64,000 bases of DNA from Takakia lepidozioides (taxonomy: Eukaryota > Streptophyta > Takakiopsida > Takakiales > Takakiaceae), in assembly GCA_030704615.1 (NCBI GenBank), contig CM060732.1, positions 71,715,053-71,779,052 on the forward strand, read 5' to 3'. Positions 31,870 through 43,870 of the stretch are shown here, piece by piece (the stretch's first letter is position 1; every line of letters starts with the position of its first letter). A program made the position numbers and the translations under genes. The notes beneath the pieces were generated by a model. It did not search any database. It saw only the letters and a program-made list of their open reading frames with translations, and had not been told where the DNA came from.

Positions 31870-33180
31870 CACTTTAGGACCATATCCCTGGCCCACCCTG
31901 AGAAAATGAATGTAGTGTCCCACTTGCACCTATGCCAGGAATAGCCAATTTGCACCACATGTCAAGAATACGAAGAAATATTCTGGAAATGTACATCAAA
32001 TGGGACGTTTGCTGGCCAGTGGCCCATTTGCACCTCAATTATTTCACTAGTTCATTTTGCCTATGTGCCATTACAGGCATGCCACTATGCACAGTGTGAG
32101 TCGTGCTTATCCCACACATGGGCAATACTTGCATACCTAAGGTGGATGTATCTATGTATCATCACATGCCATGCCCTAACATCACAATGTCAAATATATG
32201 TCATAGTATGGCATATGCTATGATATGTTATACATTGATATAAGTTTTAACACTATCTGTTGAATAAAGTGTTTTATGAATATAAATAAATAGACAATTT
32301 AACAAGGCACATTATCATATTGGTTTTATTATCCAAATTTATACGTAATATCGATTAATGTTATGTCTATTGCCCACGTGCATACATCGCTGTGAATGTA
32401 TGACGTCGAACATGGGAGTGTAGACAATGGACATGCGTGAAGACTCAAGAGGGTTTTATTGTGAGAAATTTGCATTTTAAATTCGGAAAGTCGGTTCCTG
32501 TCACGGGTGCAAACGGGACGCCATAGATGAACATAAATGATCATTGCCAAAAAAGTGCTTGAAAACTTTGGGAAAATCCCAAATGGTGAAAATTCTCATA
32601 AATAAGATTGCAGAAAATTACATTGCATTGGAATGGCCAGTCATGTGTGGGGGGAGATAAAATATACAAACTGAAAATTTACAATCTATTCCATTGAGAA
32701 CACTCTCAAACTTGATCCCTCCAAAATGTGCTTGAAACTTGGGGAAAAAATCCAAATGGTTAATTTCATATATAAGATAAAGAATTGCAGCCAGTGATGT
32801 GTGGAATCTATCACATCCTTGTTGGATTCACAATACACTCCACCTTGATCTCACATGTCTAGGCTGTTGGGAGTTACGTGCTTCGAGAAACCTCAATTGG
32901 TGAATTTCCTAAAAACTTATGGCATTATTGATAAATTCAGATGTTGATGTTGAAAGATGATTGAAAATGAACCCCCCAATGCTCATTTCTTTGTTTCCTT
33001 CTGAGCACACTAGACATAGTATGGGAGTTTAATGCACATAGGAGACAATCGGTACGGTCGTTGGGGTGGCTGGAGTTGGGGCAAGGACCACTCTCAAATA
33101 TTCCCAACTTCCTGTTGCACACGCTATCCACGGGCTGCTTGTAGATTAAAACATTAAAAGAGTGGAATGTAAGAACAACA
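31870..33180. other. AT-rich intergenic DNA without genes
   Basis: Nothing recognisable is present apart from local near-duplications. One example is CTTGAAAACTTTGGGAAAATCCCAAATGGT near 32560 and a variant near 32730. Confidence 0.5.
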
Positions 33181-33187
33181 ACGTATT

Positions 33188-33293
33188 CGGGTAGTGTGGT
33201 GGCTCGGGGTAGTGACCAACAATTGTGGTTTGAGGTTCAAATCTCTAATGGTGTGGTGCATGATCGCTGGGTTGCAATTCAAAAAAAAAAAAC
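33188..33293 (+). repeat. tRNA-derived SINE with poly(A) tail
   Basis: An A box-like GGTGGCTCGGGGTAGTGACC (33198-33217) is followed by a B box GAGGTTCAAATCTC (33232-33245) and then a run of A residues (33280-33292). The order and spacing fit a short tRNA-derived SINE. Confidence 0.65.
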
Positions 33294-33839
33294 ATCTATA
33301 ATTTTTTATCATTCCAAAAAACTTTGAAGTCTAGAAGTGGATCCCTACTCTCCTCCTCTTGCTCCCCCGTTCCCGCTCCCACACTCCCGTCACTAGAAGC
33401 ATTCGTGTCTTTTCCGAATCAATTGGGTATCCGCCAACCACTCCAGGAACCACTTGGCAGTAAGCGGGACTACTGGAGAGTCGAAACGGACAATGTGGGC
33501 CCATGGGGGCATTTCAGACGGCGGGCAGAAGTGGGGTCAACGACTCCGGAGTCGTAGCAAAAATCCGGGCTATTTAATTAATTGCGTAAATACATAAAAT
33601 TTGAAAAAGCGGAAATTACAAGTGGTTCTAATTACTGCACATGCGACTAGAAATTTTCATTCATAATTCGATTAATGAAATAAAGATATTTATTCATTAA
33701 AGTGAATATGTAGTCGACTCAACTACTCCATGAACCACTGCGCATTGATTGCACCCGTGATTGGGGGCCACATTTGCTGACGTGTGTTTCACAAGAACAG
33801 TCAAACAAAATCTGGCCTTTGGGGGCTTGCATATTTTAA

Positions 33840-36790
33840 TATGTACTGCCTCCACCTGGAAGTGACGTGGAAGGTCCATGGTGACATCGTGAAAGCTGGA
33901 ATTGTAGGGTTTGTCATTCTGAACACCGCCGTGGTGGATATGTATGCCGAATGCGGGAGCATTGAAGATGCAAAGGCAGTGTTCGACTGTGGCTCAACGA
34001 GATGTGGTGTCGTGGAGTGCGATGATCGCATTGGCAGCAAGGCAAGGATGTATGCATGATTTGTGCAGATGTAGTGATAGCTGAAGGAGTAGGATAGAGT
34101 GTGAGTCCATATTCATCCAAGAGGGTCGGATTTCAAGCTCCAGATTACCTATGGATCCCTGTGGAAGGATAGCTACAAGAAACCTCTATGGGTAGATGGT
34201 TAGCTGGAAGCGGCAGTTGTAGCTGCACAGTTGATAAAATCAGGCACCTCAACCATGACCACAACTTCTGGAAGAGGATCAAGAGAGGGAGTCCACAATG
34301 CCTCTTCTGGCACTTATGGGCATGTGAAGATGCTTTATGAGGCAAGCAGACTGAAAGAGGCTCTACAGACTTTAAACCAAAGAGGCATTTCAGCAGATGT
34401 AGATACGTATATGTGTCTTGCCTAAGTGCATCAAGATGAAAGGCCTAGAAGTTGGAAAGCAGGTGCACACTCACATTGTCCAAAGTGGATTCACGCCGAA
34501 CGTTTTTCCACTCAACAACCTTGTCAACATGTATGTTAAGGGGAGCATCATGGATGATCACCAAGTGTTCAACACAGAATGCCTCAACGATCTTTGATCA
34601 CGTGGAATATAATGATGGCAGGATTACCAAGCATGGGCGTGGTACGAATGCTTTGGAGACCTGTGAGCAAATGATGCGCGAAGGGGTGAAGCCCAACCAC
34701 ATCGCGTTTGTATGTGTTTGCAATGCGTGTGCAAGCCTGGAAAAGAGGATAGAGGTCCATGGTGACATCGGTCAAAGCTGGAATTGCACCAGATGTCATT
34801 CTGAACACTGCCCCGACCTGGACATGTATGCCAAATGTGGATGCATTGAGGATGCAAAGGGAGTTTTCGATTCTATCGATGAACGAGATGTGGTGTTGTG
34901 GAGTGCGATGCTTGCAGGGTATGCACAACAGGGACGTGGGATGGCGGCTTTGGAGACCTATGATCAAATGATGGGGGAGGGGGTGAGGCCCGGCCACTTT
35001 GTGTGCATTTGCAATGCTTGTGCAAGCCTGGCAGCCCTAGACAAGGGCAAAGAGGTGCATGGGGATATCATCAAAGCTGGAATTGTACCAAATGTCATTC
35101 TGAACACTGCCCTGGCAGCTCTGGAAAAGAGGAAAGAGGTCCTTGGCGACATCTTCAGAGCTAGAATTGTACCAAATGTCATTCTGAATCATACCTTGGT
35201 GGACATGTATGCAAAATGTGGGTGCATCTACGATGCAAAGGGAGTGTTCAACACTATGGCTGAACGAGATGTGGTGTCGTGGAGTGCGATGCTTGCAGGG
35301 TATGCACGACAGGGACGTGGGATGGAGGCTTTGGAGAGCTATGAGCAAAGGATGGGGGAAGCACATCATGTTTGTGTGCATTTGCAATGCTTGTGCAAGC
35401 CTGGCAGCCCTGGAGAAGGGCAATAGGTGCATGGGGACATCAAAGCTGAAATTGTGCCAACTGTCAATCTGAACACTGCCCTGGCAGCTTTGGAAAAGGG
35501 GAAAGAGGTCCATGGCGACATCTTCGGATCTGGAATTGTACCAGATGTAATTCTAAACAATACCCTGGTGAACATGTTTGCAAAATGTGGGTGCTTCTAG
35601 GATGCAAAGGGAGTGTTTGAAACTATGGCTGAACGAGATGTGGTGTCGTGGAGTACGATGCTTACACGGTATGCACGGCAGGGACGTGGTTTGGAGGCTT
35701 TGGAGAAGGGCAAGAGGTGCATGGGGATATCATCAAAGCTGGAATTGTGCCAAATGTCAATCTGAACACTGCCCTGGTAGCTTTGGAAATGGGGAAAGAG
35801 GTGCATGGCGACATCTTTAGAGCTGGAATTGTACCAGATGACATTCTGAACAATACCCTGGTGGACATGTTTGCAAAATGTGGGTGCATCTAGGATGCAA
35901 AGGAAGTGTTCGACACTATGGCTGAACAACATGTGGTGTCGTGGAGTGCGATATGATGTGCTTGCAGGGTATGCACAGCAAGGATGTGGAATGGAGGCTT
36001 TAGAGACCTATGAGCAAATGATGGGGGAAGCACATCATGTTTGTGTGCATTCGCAATGCTTGTGCAAGCCTGGCAGCCGGCCTGGAGAAGAGCAAAGAGG
36101 TGCATGGGGATATCATCAAAGCTAGAATTGTACCAAATGTCAATCTGAACACTGCCCTGGCAGCTTTGGAAAAGGGGAAAGAGGTCCACATGACAACATC
36201 TTCAGAGCTGGACTTGTACCAAGGTGAATGCCTGTCAGATTACCAGATGCAAAGAGGTGCACGGTTGCATCGCCAAAGGCAGCAGCTGCAGCGGCACAGT
36301 TGATAAAGTCAGGAACCTCAACCATGACCACAGCTTCTGGAAGAGGATCAAGAGAGGGAGTCCACAATGCCTCTTCTGGCACTTATGGGCATGTGAATAT
36401 GCTTTGTGAGTTGAAAGAGGCTATACTGACTTTAAACCAAGGAGGCATTTCAGCAGATTCAGATACGTATGTCTGTCTCTTGCATAAGTGCATCAAGATG
36501 AAAGGCCTTGAAGCTAGAAAGCAGGTGCACACTCACATTATCCAAAGTGCACGCCAAATATTCTTCTACTCAACACCCTTGTCAACATGTATGTTATGTG
36601 CGGGGCATCATGGATGCTCACCAAGTGTTCAACAGAATGCCTCAACGATCTTTCATCACGTGGAACACGATGCTTGCAGGGTGTGCACACCAGGGGCATG
36701 GTATGGAGGCCTTGGAGAATGTGGTGAGGGCACCTTCTTCTTCGACCTATTTCAGCCTGTTTTGCCCTCTCATCAGACTCGGCCTTGAGA
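33840..36790 (+). pseudogene. Decayed, internally amplified PPR (PLS-type) locus
   Basis: The translations are PPR motifs: LVDMYAKCGCIEDAKGVFD, MAERDVVSWSAMLAGYAQQG, MEALETYEQMM, VHGDIIKAGIVPN. Functional PLS-class PPR proteins bind organellar RNA, one motif per base. Here the frames shift repeatedly and contain stops. The longest open piece is 34452-35426 (324 residues). Blocks starting with GAGGTGCATGGGGATATCATC or close variants recur near 35047, 35425, 35707 and 36099, so DNA segments of about 280-390 bp were duplicated inside the locus. An N-terminal-like segment (GTTGATAAAATCAGGCAC..., SREGVHNASS) is present near 34233 and again near 36298. No E, E+ or DYW tail and no clean start were found. 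This is a pseudogene or gene relic with high confidence. Confidence 0.8.
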
Positions 36791-37079
36791 TGCATATTGA
36801 ATTCTGTAAGTTAGCTCGTTGGGTGGATCTGTGGTGGTTTGGAATGACTATGACAAGTAACTGCCGATGTGGCAGCAAAAAAGTATCCAAAACAGATAAC
36901 AGAGATGAGGAGAATACTTTGTTGATCCTAGTGAATGGTGGAACAACCGAGGCAAAAAGTTGAATGCCTATTAGATGACGGAGAGTAGCAGACGCAATTC
37001 AGCATAGGAACTAGTGTGATTGGGTATTTCCTAGGTTGTCATTGTCAGCTGCTAGCAGCAAAGGCAAAGATGAATGCAT

Positions 37080-37370
37080 GATTTGTGCAGAGGCATGGAT
37101 AGCTGAAGGAGAAGGGATAGAGTGTGGGCCATATTCATCCAAGAGGGCTGGACTTCAAGCCCCAGATTACCTGTGATTCCATGTGGATCAATAGCTACAA
37201 GAAACCTAAATGGGTAGATGGTCAACTAAAGGCAACAGCTGCAGCGGCACAGTTGATAAAATCAGGCACATCCTCAACCATGACCGCAGCTTCTGAAAGA
37301 GGATCAAGAGAGGGAGTCCACAATGCCTTTTCTGCGGGGCATGTGAAGATGCTTTGTGAGGCAACAACCC
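37080..37370 (+). pseudogene. Third copy of the PPR N-terminal segment
   Basis: AGTTGATAAAATCAGGCACATCC near 37250 and SREGVHNAFS in translation repeat the segments at 34233 and 36298. The homology stops near 37365, where a CGGGTT-rich stretch begins. There is no continuous PPR frame. Confidence 0.7.
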
Positions 37371-37490
37371 GCCGGATCTGGGTTCGGGTTTCTTTTTGGA
37401 AGTCCGGATCCGGGTTTTTGAAATTTGGAAATCCGGGTTCGGGTTCGGGACCGGGTTTCTCAACACGAACTCGGGTCCGGGTCCTAGTTA
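37370..37490 (+). repeat. CGGGTTCGGGTT-like simple repeat
   Basis: Irregular repetition of TCCGGGTT and CGGGTTC follows directly after the PPR fragment. The open frame across it (FGNPGSGSGPG) is a repeat artefact. Confidence 0.6.
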
Positions 37491-37861
37491 ATTTACTAAA
37501 TAAATTAGAAAAATAATATTAATTAAGGGTAAAATTATGTTAGGCTGGAATAAAATTAAATCCTAATAATGAATTTTATTTTAAGACATATTCCTTCAAA
37601 ATATATAATGAATATGTATTGCTCATTTAACACAACAATTAAAATAGAATTTGAGCTCCATTCTTCAATATCAATTCTTAAACATGGCGCGGTTACTGTG
37701 AAAGAGGTTATTTTCTCCTCTCACTATTAAGGGGCCTGATTTGTGAGCTGTTGCTCCCGGGTGTTTGCCTTTAAGAAAAAAACAAAAAACATGTTAACAG
37801 TAGTAATATGCCTCAAGGCTCATAGATCACTATAGCATGGATGTGTGGGAGCCGGCCTAAT

Positions 37862-38005
37862 AATAATATATGACGCCTCCTTTGGGAGGCATAAATTATG
37901 GTGTCACTGGACCCAAAGGGCACAACTTTGTACACCAATCCGTGGATTGAACCCACAACCACTTTTGCAATGGTATGTGGTCATTACCACTGGGCTACAA
38001 CTTGG
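37862..38005 (-). repeat. tRNA-derived SINE
   Basis: On the minus strand an A box (TAGCCCAGTGGTAATGACC, 37997-37979) is followed by a B box (GGGTTCAATCC, 37954-37944). The 3' part contains a GCCTCC...GGGAGGC hairpin at 37874-37890. The boxes resemble those of the SINE at 30702-30870, so the two may belong to one family. Confidence 0.65.
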
Positions 38006-38940
38006 TGGGACTGGGTAGGCTGCTGGAGCTGCCTATTGCTCTGTGATGGCCCATACTTTCCTAGGCTAGAAATGACCCGTTTCATCCAAAACGGCGATAC
38101 ACATCCATAGTATAATTTTTTGGCATATAATGCCGTTAAACCGTTACAATGATATCTAGGTTAGGGTTAGTTTTGGCTGGTGGCCACATCCTGGCACTTC
38201 ATCTGATCTAGGGTGACTAAACGGCGCCGTGGGTTTTGGCTTGTGACGCCTCGCCACGCGGCGGGCAACTGAAGCTAGGTCTTTTGTATAAAGACGGCGC
38301 CCTGACACAAGGTCAGGGCGGTGTAACTCGGGTGTTAGTGTATATGTGAAGTGAGTATACGAGCTTTGGATGAGAGCTGCTTTGTGTCAGATCCATGTGT
38401 TTGATCCTCCTCTCGCGCGTCGCCTGCTCTTTCCGCTCGCCCCTTTATTGTGAAACCTTGCTTCTTGAGAGGAAAGGAGTATATGCTTCAGGCTTGTTTT
38501 ATGGTGGAGAGAAGCCAGGTACCATAGGCGTTGGTGGATCTTGCCCGCGCTGTCAGGGTTAGTTAGGACTTTTTTGCGGCTTAACACTACCCACACAACA
38601 CTAGTTTATTTTCCCGTTTGGCAAGGCCCTGTTGCTGGGCTGGTGTTTCTTTGGAAACAAATGTTTAAAAAAAAAAGAAAAAAAAAGAGCGATGGGAACC
38701 GCGCAAGGCATGGATATTATTCCGAGTTTGGACAATAAAAAATGTATTATTATGCGTATTCAATGGAATATCGTACAACAGCACAGATAACCATAGCAGT
38801 CAAGAGCAACTTGCTCACCCGATAGCTGCTTTCTGATTGGCCCTGAGGAGGCTGGCTATGTAAGAAACCCTAAAAGTTTATCAGGTAGGTTGAAAGTGGG
38901 TAGGTCGGTAGCGGCTTGCAAGCTGCCCTCTATGCTACGT
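38006..38940. other. Intergenic DNA without recognisable genes
   Basis: A GC-richer part at 38210-38330 (GGCGCCGTGGG, GACGGCGCCCTG) looks like a short promoter-like or repeat stretch. No coding domain was found. Confidence 0.4.
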
Positions 38941-38941
38941 C

Positions 38942-39014
38942 AGATAGTGGCGGCGAGGTATATACGGAGCCCCTACTATTAACTAACGGTAGGGCTCCTC
39001 GCAGCCACTATCTA
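38942..39014. repeat. Short foldback (inverted repeat)
   Basis: AGATAGTGGCGGCGAG...GAGCCCCTAC is mirrored by GTAGGGCTCCTCGCAGCCACTATCT. The arms are about 25 bp with small mismatches and an interruption (GTATATACG) in the left arm. Confidence 0.7.
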
Positions 39015-39154
39015 GTCCGTAGTTAGCTTTGGTTAAATGAGCATGTAATAAATAGGTAGCCAGTTTCGTGGGACATTAGCATGGAATGGATGGATGTGGA
39101 TAGAGATGATGGATCAATCCTGGACGAAGCTAGGGCATTATGGACTAGGTAGCA

Positions 39155-39745
39155 TTCGAGAGGAGCCCCTGCTACCGGATATAGCAGGGAGCCAGGACCT
39201 ACCGAGCCGTCATGGCGACCTGCTATATCCGGTAGCAGGGGCTTCTCCGCCGCTACTTACCGGACATAACCGGTTTTTAGGGCAGCGAGCCAGTCACTTT
39301 ACCCTTGTACGTACCTACCACTACGTTTTCTATCCATTTGGAGCTGTGATATGAAGTTTTCATCCCCGCAGTAGGTAGGTAGGTAGTTAAAATCTAGTAG
39401 GTCGTAGAATACGACATATAGCACCCCTCCTCAAATCCAGTAGAAACATGCCATGTCAGCGAGTTCGCTCTAAAAATCCATTATGTCATGGCTACCTGCT
39501 ATATCCGATAGCAGGGGCTCCTCTCGAGCACACTACCGGACATAACAGGTTTTTAGGGCAGCGAGCCAGTCAGTTTACTCTTGTACGTACATACCTACCA
39601 CCACCGGATATAGCAGGGAGCCAGGACCTACCGAGCCGCGTAGGTAGTTAAAAATCTAGTAGGTCGTAGAATACCACACATAGCACCCCTCCTCAAATCC
39701 AGTAGAAACATGCCACGTTAGCGAGTCTACTCTAAAAATCGGTTG
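39155..39745. repeat. Foldback plus ~275-bp tandem duplication
   Basis: GCCCCTGCTACCGGATATAGCAGG near 39164 is followed by its complement CCTGCTATATCCGGTAGCAGGGGC near 39220, forming a long hairpin. The downstream block (ACCGGACATAAC, TTTTTAGGGCAGCGAGCCAGTCA, TCTAGTAGGTCGTAGAATAC, CACCCCTCCTCAAATCCAG) occurs twice, at about 39260-39480 and 39530-39740. There is no coding content. Confidence 0.72.
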
Positions 39746-40199
39746 TGTGGCTGAGAGAGAGAGAGAGGAGGGATTATCAGAGAACAATTGAGGGTGTCGA
39801 TGGAATGCTACTCTGACTTGCATTCTGAGTTTGTTTGATTGATTCAATTCCGTGTTCCGCAACAGCTCGTCTGAGTCATATGGAGTCAGTTCCTCAATCG
39901 GAAGTTAAAAGACGAGAAAATCGACCTGTTTACCAAGAACTGCGGAAGAGATTAGAGAAGCAATGGTTGTGGAATCTGAGGTCTTTGGTTACTTTGAGAT
40001 GTTCAGATATCCCACATACATTCAGTTCTAGCAATGGATCCAGGCTGCGACCTGTCATGTCAGGTTTCACTGTGAATCGAGAAAGAGCTTTACCATGGAC
40101 TCACAATAGAGTTCGGACCTAGAAGAGTTCAGACCTCCTTCTAGGTAAGATCTCAATCCCCAAGTTGAGCAAAAGAGCCAGATTTTGTCTTTGTATGCT

Positions 40200-43100
40200 T
40201 GAATCAAAGCACTCCTCTCGCTTAGAATAAAATATTGAACAAGCAGCATGACCTTTTAAGCCATTCTTATCATCTCCCAGCAAATGAGGCGCATCGTTCC
40301 TTTCTTGCCACTCATCCACAGCACCCAATGCCACACAGCCGCAAAGAGAGAGACGTATGTTATAATGCCCATGAGAAGCTCAGAGAGCCCCTAGAATGAA
40401 CACGACCAGTGGAACAGAACACCTGCACCCCAACACCCAGCCACCAGTGGAACCATAATACCATAGAAGAAAGGAAGAATCATTCAAGGAACTTTACAGT
40501 GTTCACCAGAGTCCAGGAATTTTATGGGAAGAGACAGGAGAGAGAAAGAGAGAAAGATGTAGGTAACCATACATAATGCACCAAATGAGGTAAAATCAAT
40601 CACATTGTAGAGTTATAAAACCACTTGTGAAGTGCTTGAAGGTACATCTTGAGCAAGCTGTAGAGTGAGCAGCATCTACAATATCACTACATTTTATTGC
40701 AATATGTGAGCAATAACAGTAAGTCAATAATTAGAGTCCAAATAGTTAAGCTGGTTAAGCTGGCTTAACATTTGGGCTACTGCGGAATAAAGCTTAAGGT
40801 ACATGTAGCCTTGTCACAAATTAATTTCACATCCTCCCTCCATCGCATATCCTGAGTTACAGATATTTTTTTGTTTTTCAGTGTGAAGTCATGACGACCA
40901 AGATCAATGGACACTGTACAAAGCAAGAGGTGTCTAGCCTCTGGACTATTTCAGGAGAGACCAAAAGAACTAGATCCTCTTCTCTCAGCCAGCCATTTGT
41001 TCCCAAACCAAGCTCGTGAGTTAATAAAGGCGTACTACTCTCATTTTGGTGTGGCTGTCAGTGCACCACTCCTCCGTGCAGAGTCCACCAAGTCTCTAAA
41101 GTAAGCTTTGACCTTTTTGATGTTCTCGGGAGATACATCAGATAACAAGAAACCGTGTGGAGGAATAGTTTGAGAGGAAGATCCACGAGAGTCCTCAAAG
41201 TTATAAGGAGCTGACTTGTTGCATCGAAGGTGTTTTCTGACCAGGTCAACAGCTCGGCCAGCTTCCTCTTCTGAAACAAATGTTCCAACCCAAATCTTTT
41301 GGTTGACAGCATTCCACTCTCGTACACGAACTTCAGCTACATATTTCCCTGTGTCTGGACGAAAACGGACCAAGTAATAGTCGTCTTTCGGCAGGATGTC
41401 TATGGTGCCAGAATCCTGGGTAGTCCCTGACATAACACTTGTATCTCCCGGGAATCTCATTTGAAAACCAGCTATCCCCATCCCTCCACTTCCAAACATG
41501 TCATCAGATTGCTGATCATAAGATTGAGAGGCATAAGACCCAGCAACTTCGCTGGGAACAGACATCTCAGGTAGACTATTTCCATCTGCGGTGGAGTCGC
41601 CTCCTACTTGATCGGCTTCACTTGCTGGGAGATCATCAGTCACGACGAGTGGCAATTCCTGTGGTTTTGCAGACAAAGGTATCAATGTTGAAAACAGGAA
41701 ACGCTGGATTGTTGTCTTGAAAGATCTCCATGGGGTTGAATGACCTAAGGTACAATCGACACAGTGCAAACAGCCATTTTGGCAGAAATTTCTGCTAATC
41801 TTCATTTTGAAGATATTGTTGGCGCTGTTACTTACCATTTCTTTTGATTGATCATAGATATCCTCCTCGTTGTCATTCAAGCACTGGTTCAGGTTATGCT
41901 GAAAGGGTCTGAGAAGGTCTTGCATGCACAGCTTGGTCACGTCCACGACATCCCAATGTTCCTCAAGTACAGAGTACTGTGGCTCGACTCCACATGGGTC
42001 ATGAGCTGCTTGATAGATTGGCAGGGTCTTTGCTATGAGAGAATCAATGGTGGCATTGCCATGCCCTGGGAGTTCCACACTGCCAGGCTCTGATAATGCA
42101 GACATCTCCAAACTTAGCCCCTCTCCTCCATCTTCTGCCAATGCACCAGGTTCTTGGGATTGCACTGTTAAGTATCTGGGTAGTTCATCCTCTGAAGGTG
42201 GGTCAGGCGCTGAGATTAGCGCAGCATGAACATCTTCATGAGAATAGTTACTGGTCAGAGCCAACCTCCTCAAATATCAGACCATACATTTGCATAACTG
42301 CGTAAGTTTAACACGTTTTGCCTCAGTCACCTAGATCTCCCCACATTTACGTTTAACTGTAGAAAGAAAAGCGCAACCAATAACTTGCATACTCACTAAT
42401 TACAGAGAAATAACTCCAGAGCATACAATTTCACGAAAGCAAACTGGAGCTCCTGTCACTATGGCTTACATATCTTAGGTGGGCAGTTTCCCACCCCCTC
42501 AGCCCCCTTTCTAGACCAGTAACCAAAAATTAAACACTCTGGCACCCTTTCAATCTCTGCCCTCGAGCAAAGAAATCTTCATACTGCACAAAAACAACGA
42601 AGTGTACGTAGTTCTTGGCGCTTTCATGGAAACCATGGCCATTAGAATCAGCCCCCATGATTTGAATTTTTGGGAGCTCTAACCCTTTACCAAATACCGA
42701 GAAAAGGCTGAACTTCACTACCTGCTCATGTAAATAAATAATTATAACACCAAAACAATCATGTAGGCAAGCAAAAGGATAGGATGTTATCCTTGCAAAC
42801 CACTGAAGTACAACCCCTAGTGTATAGAAGTGTTGGTATGCTCCCTGCCTCAAGGGTGGTTCGTAGCCCAGACTTTCATTCTATCACAGTCAGTTCCTCA
42901 TGAAGACTTTCCGAGATACTTCTCCGTCGTTCCACTCACAAACGCAAGTGGAATGCAATTTCAAACTAAGATGTGAACTTAGTTTTCCCAATTAGCCTAC
43001 AAGTTAGGGTTCCACGGAGAGACATACACACACCCTGAGCGATCAAGAAAACGCTGGAATAATCAGAGGCAAAACACAAACTTAAACGCAGAGGCAAAAT

Positions 43101-43870
43101 TCAGGAGAGGTATTGAGAGACTGGGAACGGAGCCACGCGCAGAGGGCTGTGGGTAAATGGTCGCAGTTGCAGATGTATTCTCCCTCCCATGTTTCGCAGA
43201 GATCAAAGCGAGCTGCAAACAATTGAAACTAACAAAACTCGATTCTTTGTTGACTGTGAGAGACTACACTTGGAACTAAAGTATATTTGGGCATCCCCAC
43301 TGAACAAACCTGCGATGGCGCTTGCCACGAATGGTGTCGGTGTCCTCGGTCTCAGTCCGATACAAGCAGCATTCTGAATGCAGGGACGGTGTTCGAAGAC
43401 CAGGGCACTGGGCACACGTCACATTCTGCGAACTGGCCATGAGCCTTCCAAAATGACAGAGTTCAGCCACTCGTTGTCTTGGATCAGACTGAAGCGCAGA
43501 AAAATTGCTTTCCGGCATCTTTCCGAGCTTCTATTGAACACTTGCAGTACTCCCCCGCCTTATTTGCAGGCGATGTTTCCTGCCTCTCCCTCTTCCAATC
43601 CTTCCTCCTCAGTGACATTAATTGGACGTCCAAGTTCTTGCAGGTTTTGATCACAGGGAAATAATTCGAAATGCTAAGAAAAACTCCGAAGCAGCTATGT
43701 GCGGCCCCCAGTCTGTCTCCCCAATGCAAATCTCTCTCTCTCTCTTTGGCTCCCTTTACTTCCTTTTCTCTCTCTTAGATTCTTTCTCTACTCATCCCTT
43801 TCCTTTCCTCTCTTCATGTCATCGATGCGACAAAGACTCTGCAAAAGTGAAGCTTGCGAGAATGCAGAGC
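40200..43870 (-). repeat. Segmental duplication unit A (AP2-like gene with flanks)
   Basis: The 3' flank (40200-41040), the coding exons and the 5' region (42280-43870) are all repeated in unit B (52600-55600) and unit C (about 57350 to beyond 64000). For example ATGTAGGTAACCATACATAATGCACC occurs near 40557 and 52803. GAGAGACATACACACACCCT occurs near 43017 and 54922. Confidence 0.8.
41041..42273 (-). CDS. Divergent AP2/ERF-like domain protein, copy A (5' end not found)
   Basis: The last exon (41658-41041) encodes LVRFRPDTGKYVAEVRV, IWVGTFVSEEEAGRAVDLV and SAPYNFEDS. These match the AP2/ERF pattern of three strands and a helix (KWVAEIR, WLGTF, EEAARAYD, APYNF) but are divergent in the YRGVR and AYD positions. 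A conserved C-terminal helix (LLSDVSPENIKKVKAYFRDLV) follows. The previous exon ends at 41836 with a strong donor (ATG|GTAAGT), and the acceptor is at 41658. The 177-bp intron happens to be in frame without stops, so the region also reads as one frame. The exon near 42273 has no ATG and an in-frame stop just upstream, so a further 5' exon is needed. The acidic, Ser-rich N-terminal part (PPSEDELPRYL, AEDGGEGLSLE) could be an activation region. Likely a nuclear DNA-binding factor or an AP2-derived protein. It is the best preserved of three copies. Confidence 0.72.
   Translation of the reverse strand: MRRLALTSNYSHEDVHAALISAPDPPSEDELPRYLTVQSQEPGALAEDGGEGLSLEMSALSEPGSVELPGHGNATIDSLIAKTLPIYQAAHDPCGVEPQYSVLEEHWDVVDVTKLCMQDLLRPFQHNLNQCLNDNEEDIYDQSKEMVSNSANNIFKMKISRNFCQNGCLHCVDCTLGHSTPWRSFKTTIQRFLFSTLIPLSAKPQELPLVVTDDLPASEADQVGGDSTADGNSLPEMSVPSEVAGSYASQSYDQQSDDMFGSGGMGIAGFQMRFPGDTSVMSGTTQDSGTIDILPKDDYYLVRFRPDTGKYVAEVRVREWNAVNQKIWVGTFVSEEEAGRAVDLVRKHLRCNKSAPYNFEDSRGSSSQTIPPHGFLLSDVSPENIKKVKAYFRDLVDSARRSGALTATPK

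Noticed and set aside
34452-35426. Intact PPR gene
   Set aside because: The 324-residue frame starts and ends in the middle of motifs, the neighbouring motifs are out of frame, and no C-terminal domain or clean start exists.
42530-42853. 107-residue minus-strand frame upstream of AP2-like copy A
   Set aside because: The DNA is conserved in units B and C, but the frame is not. It is probably intron or UTR.
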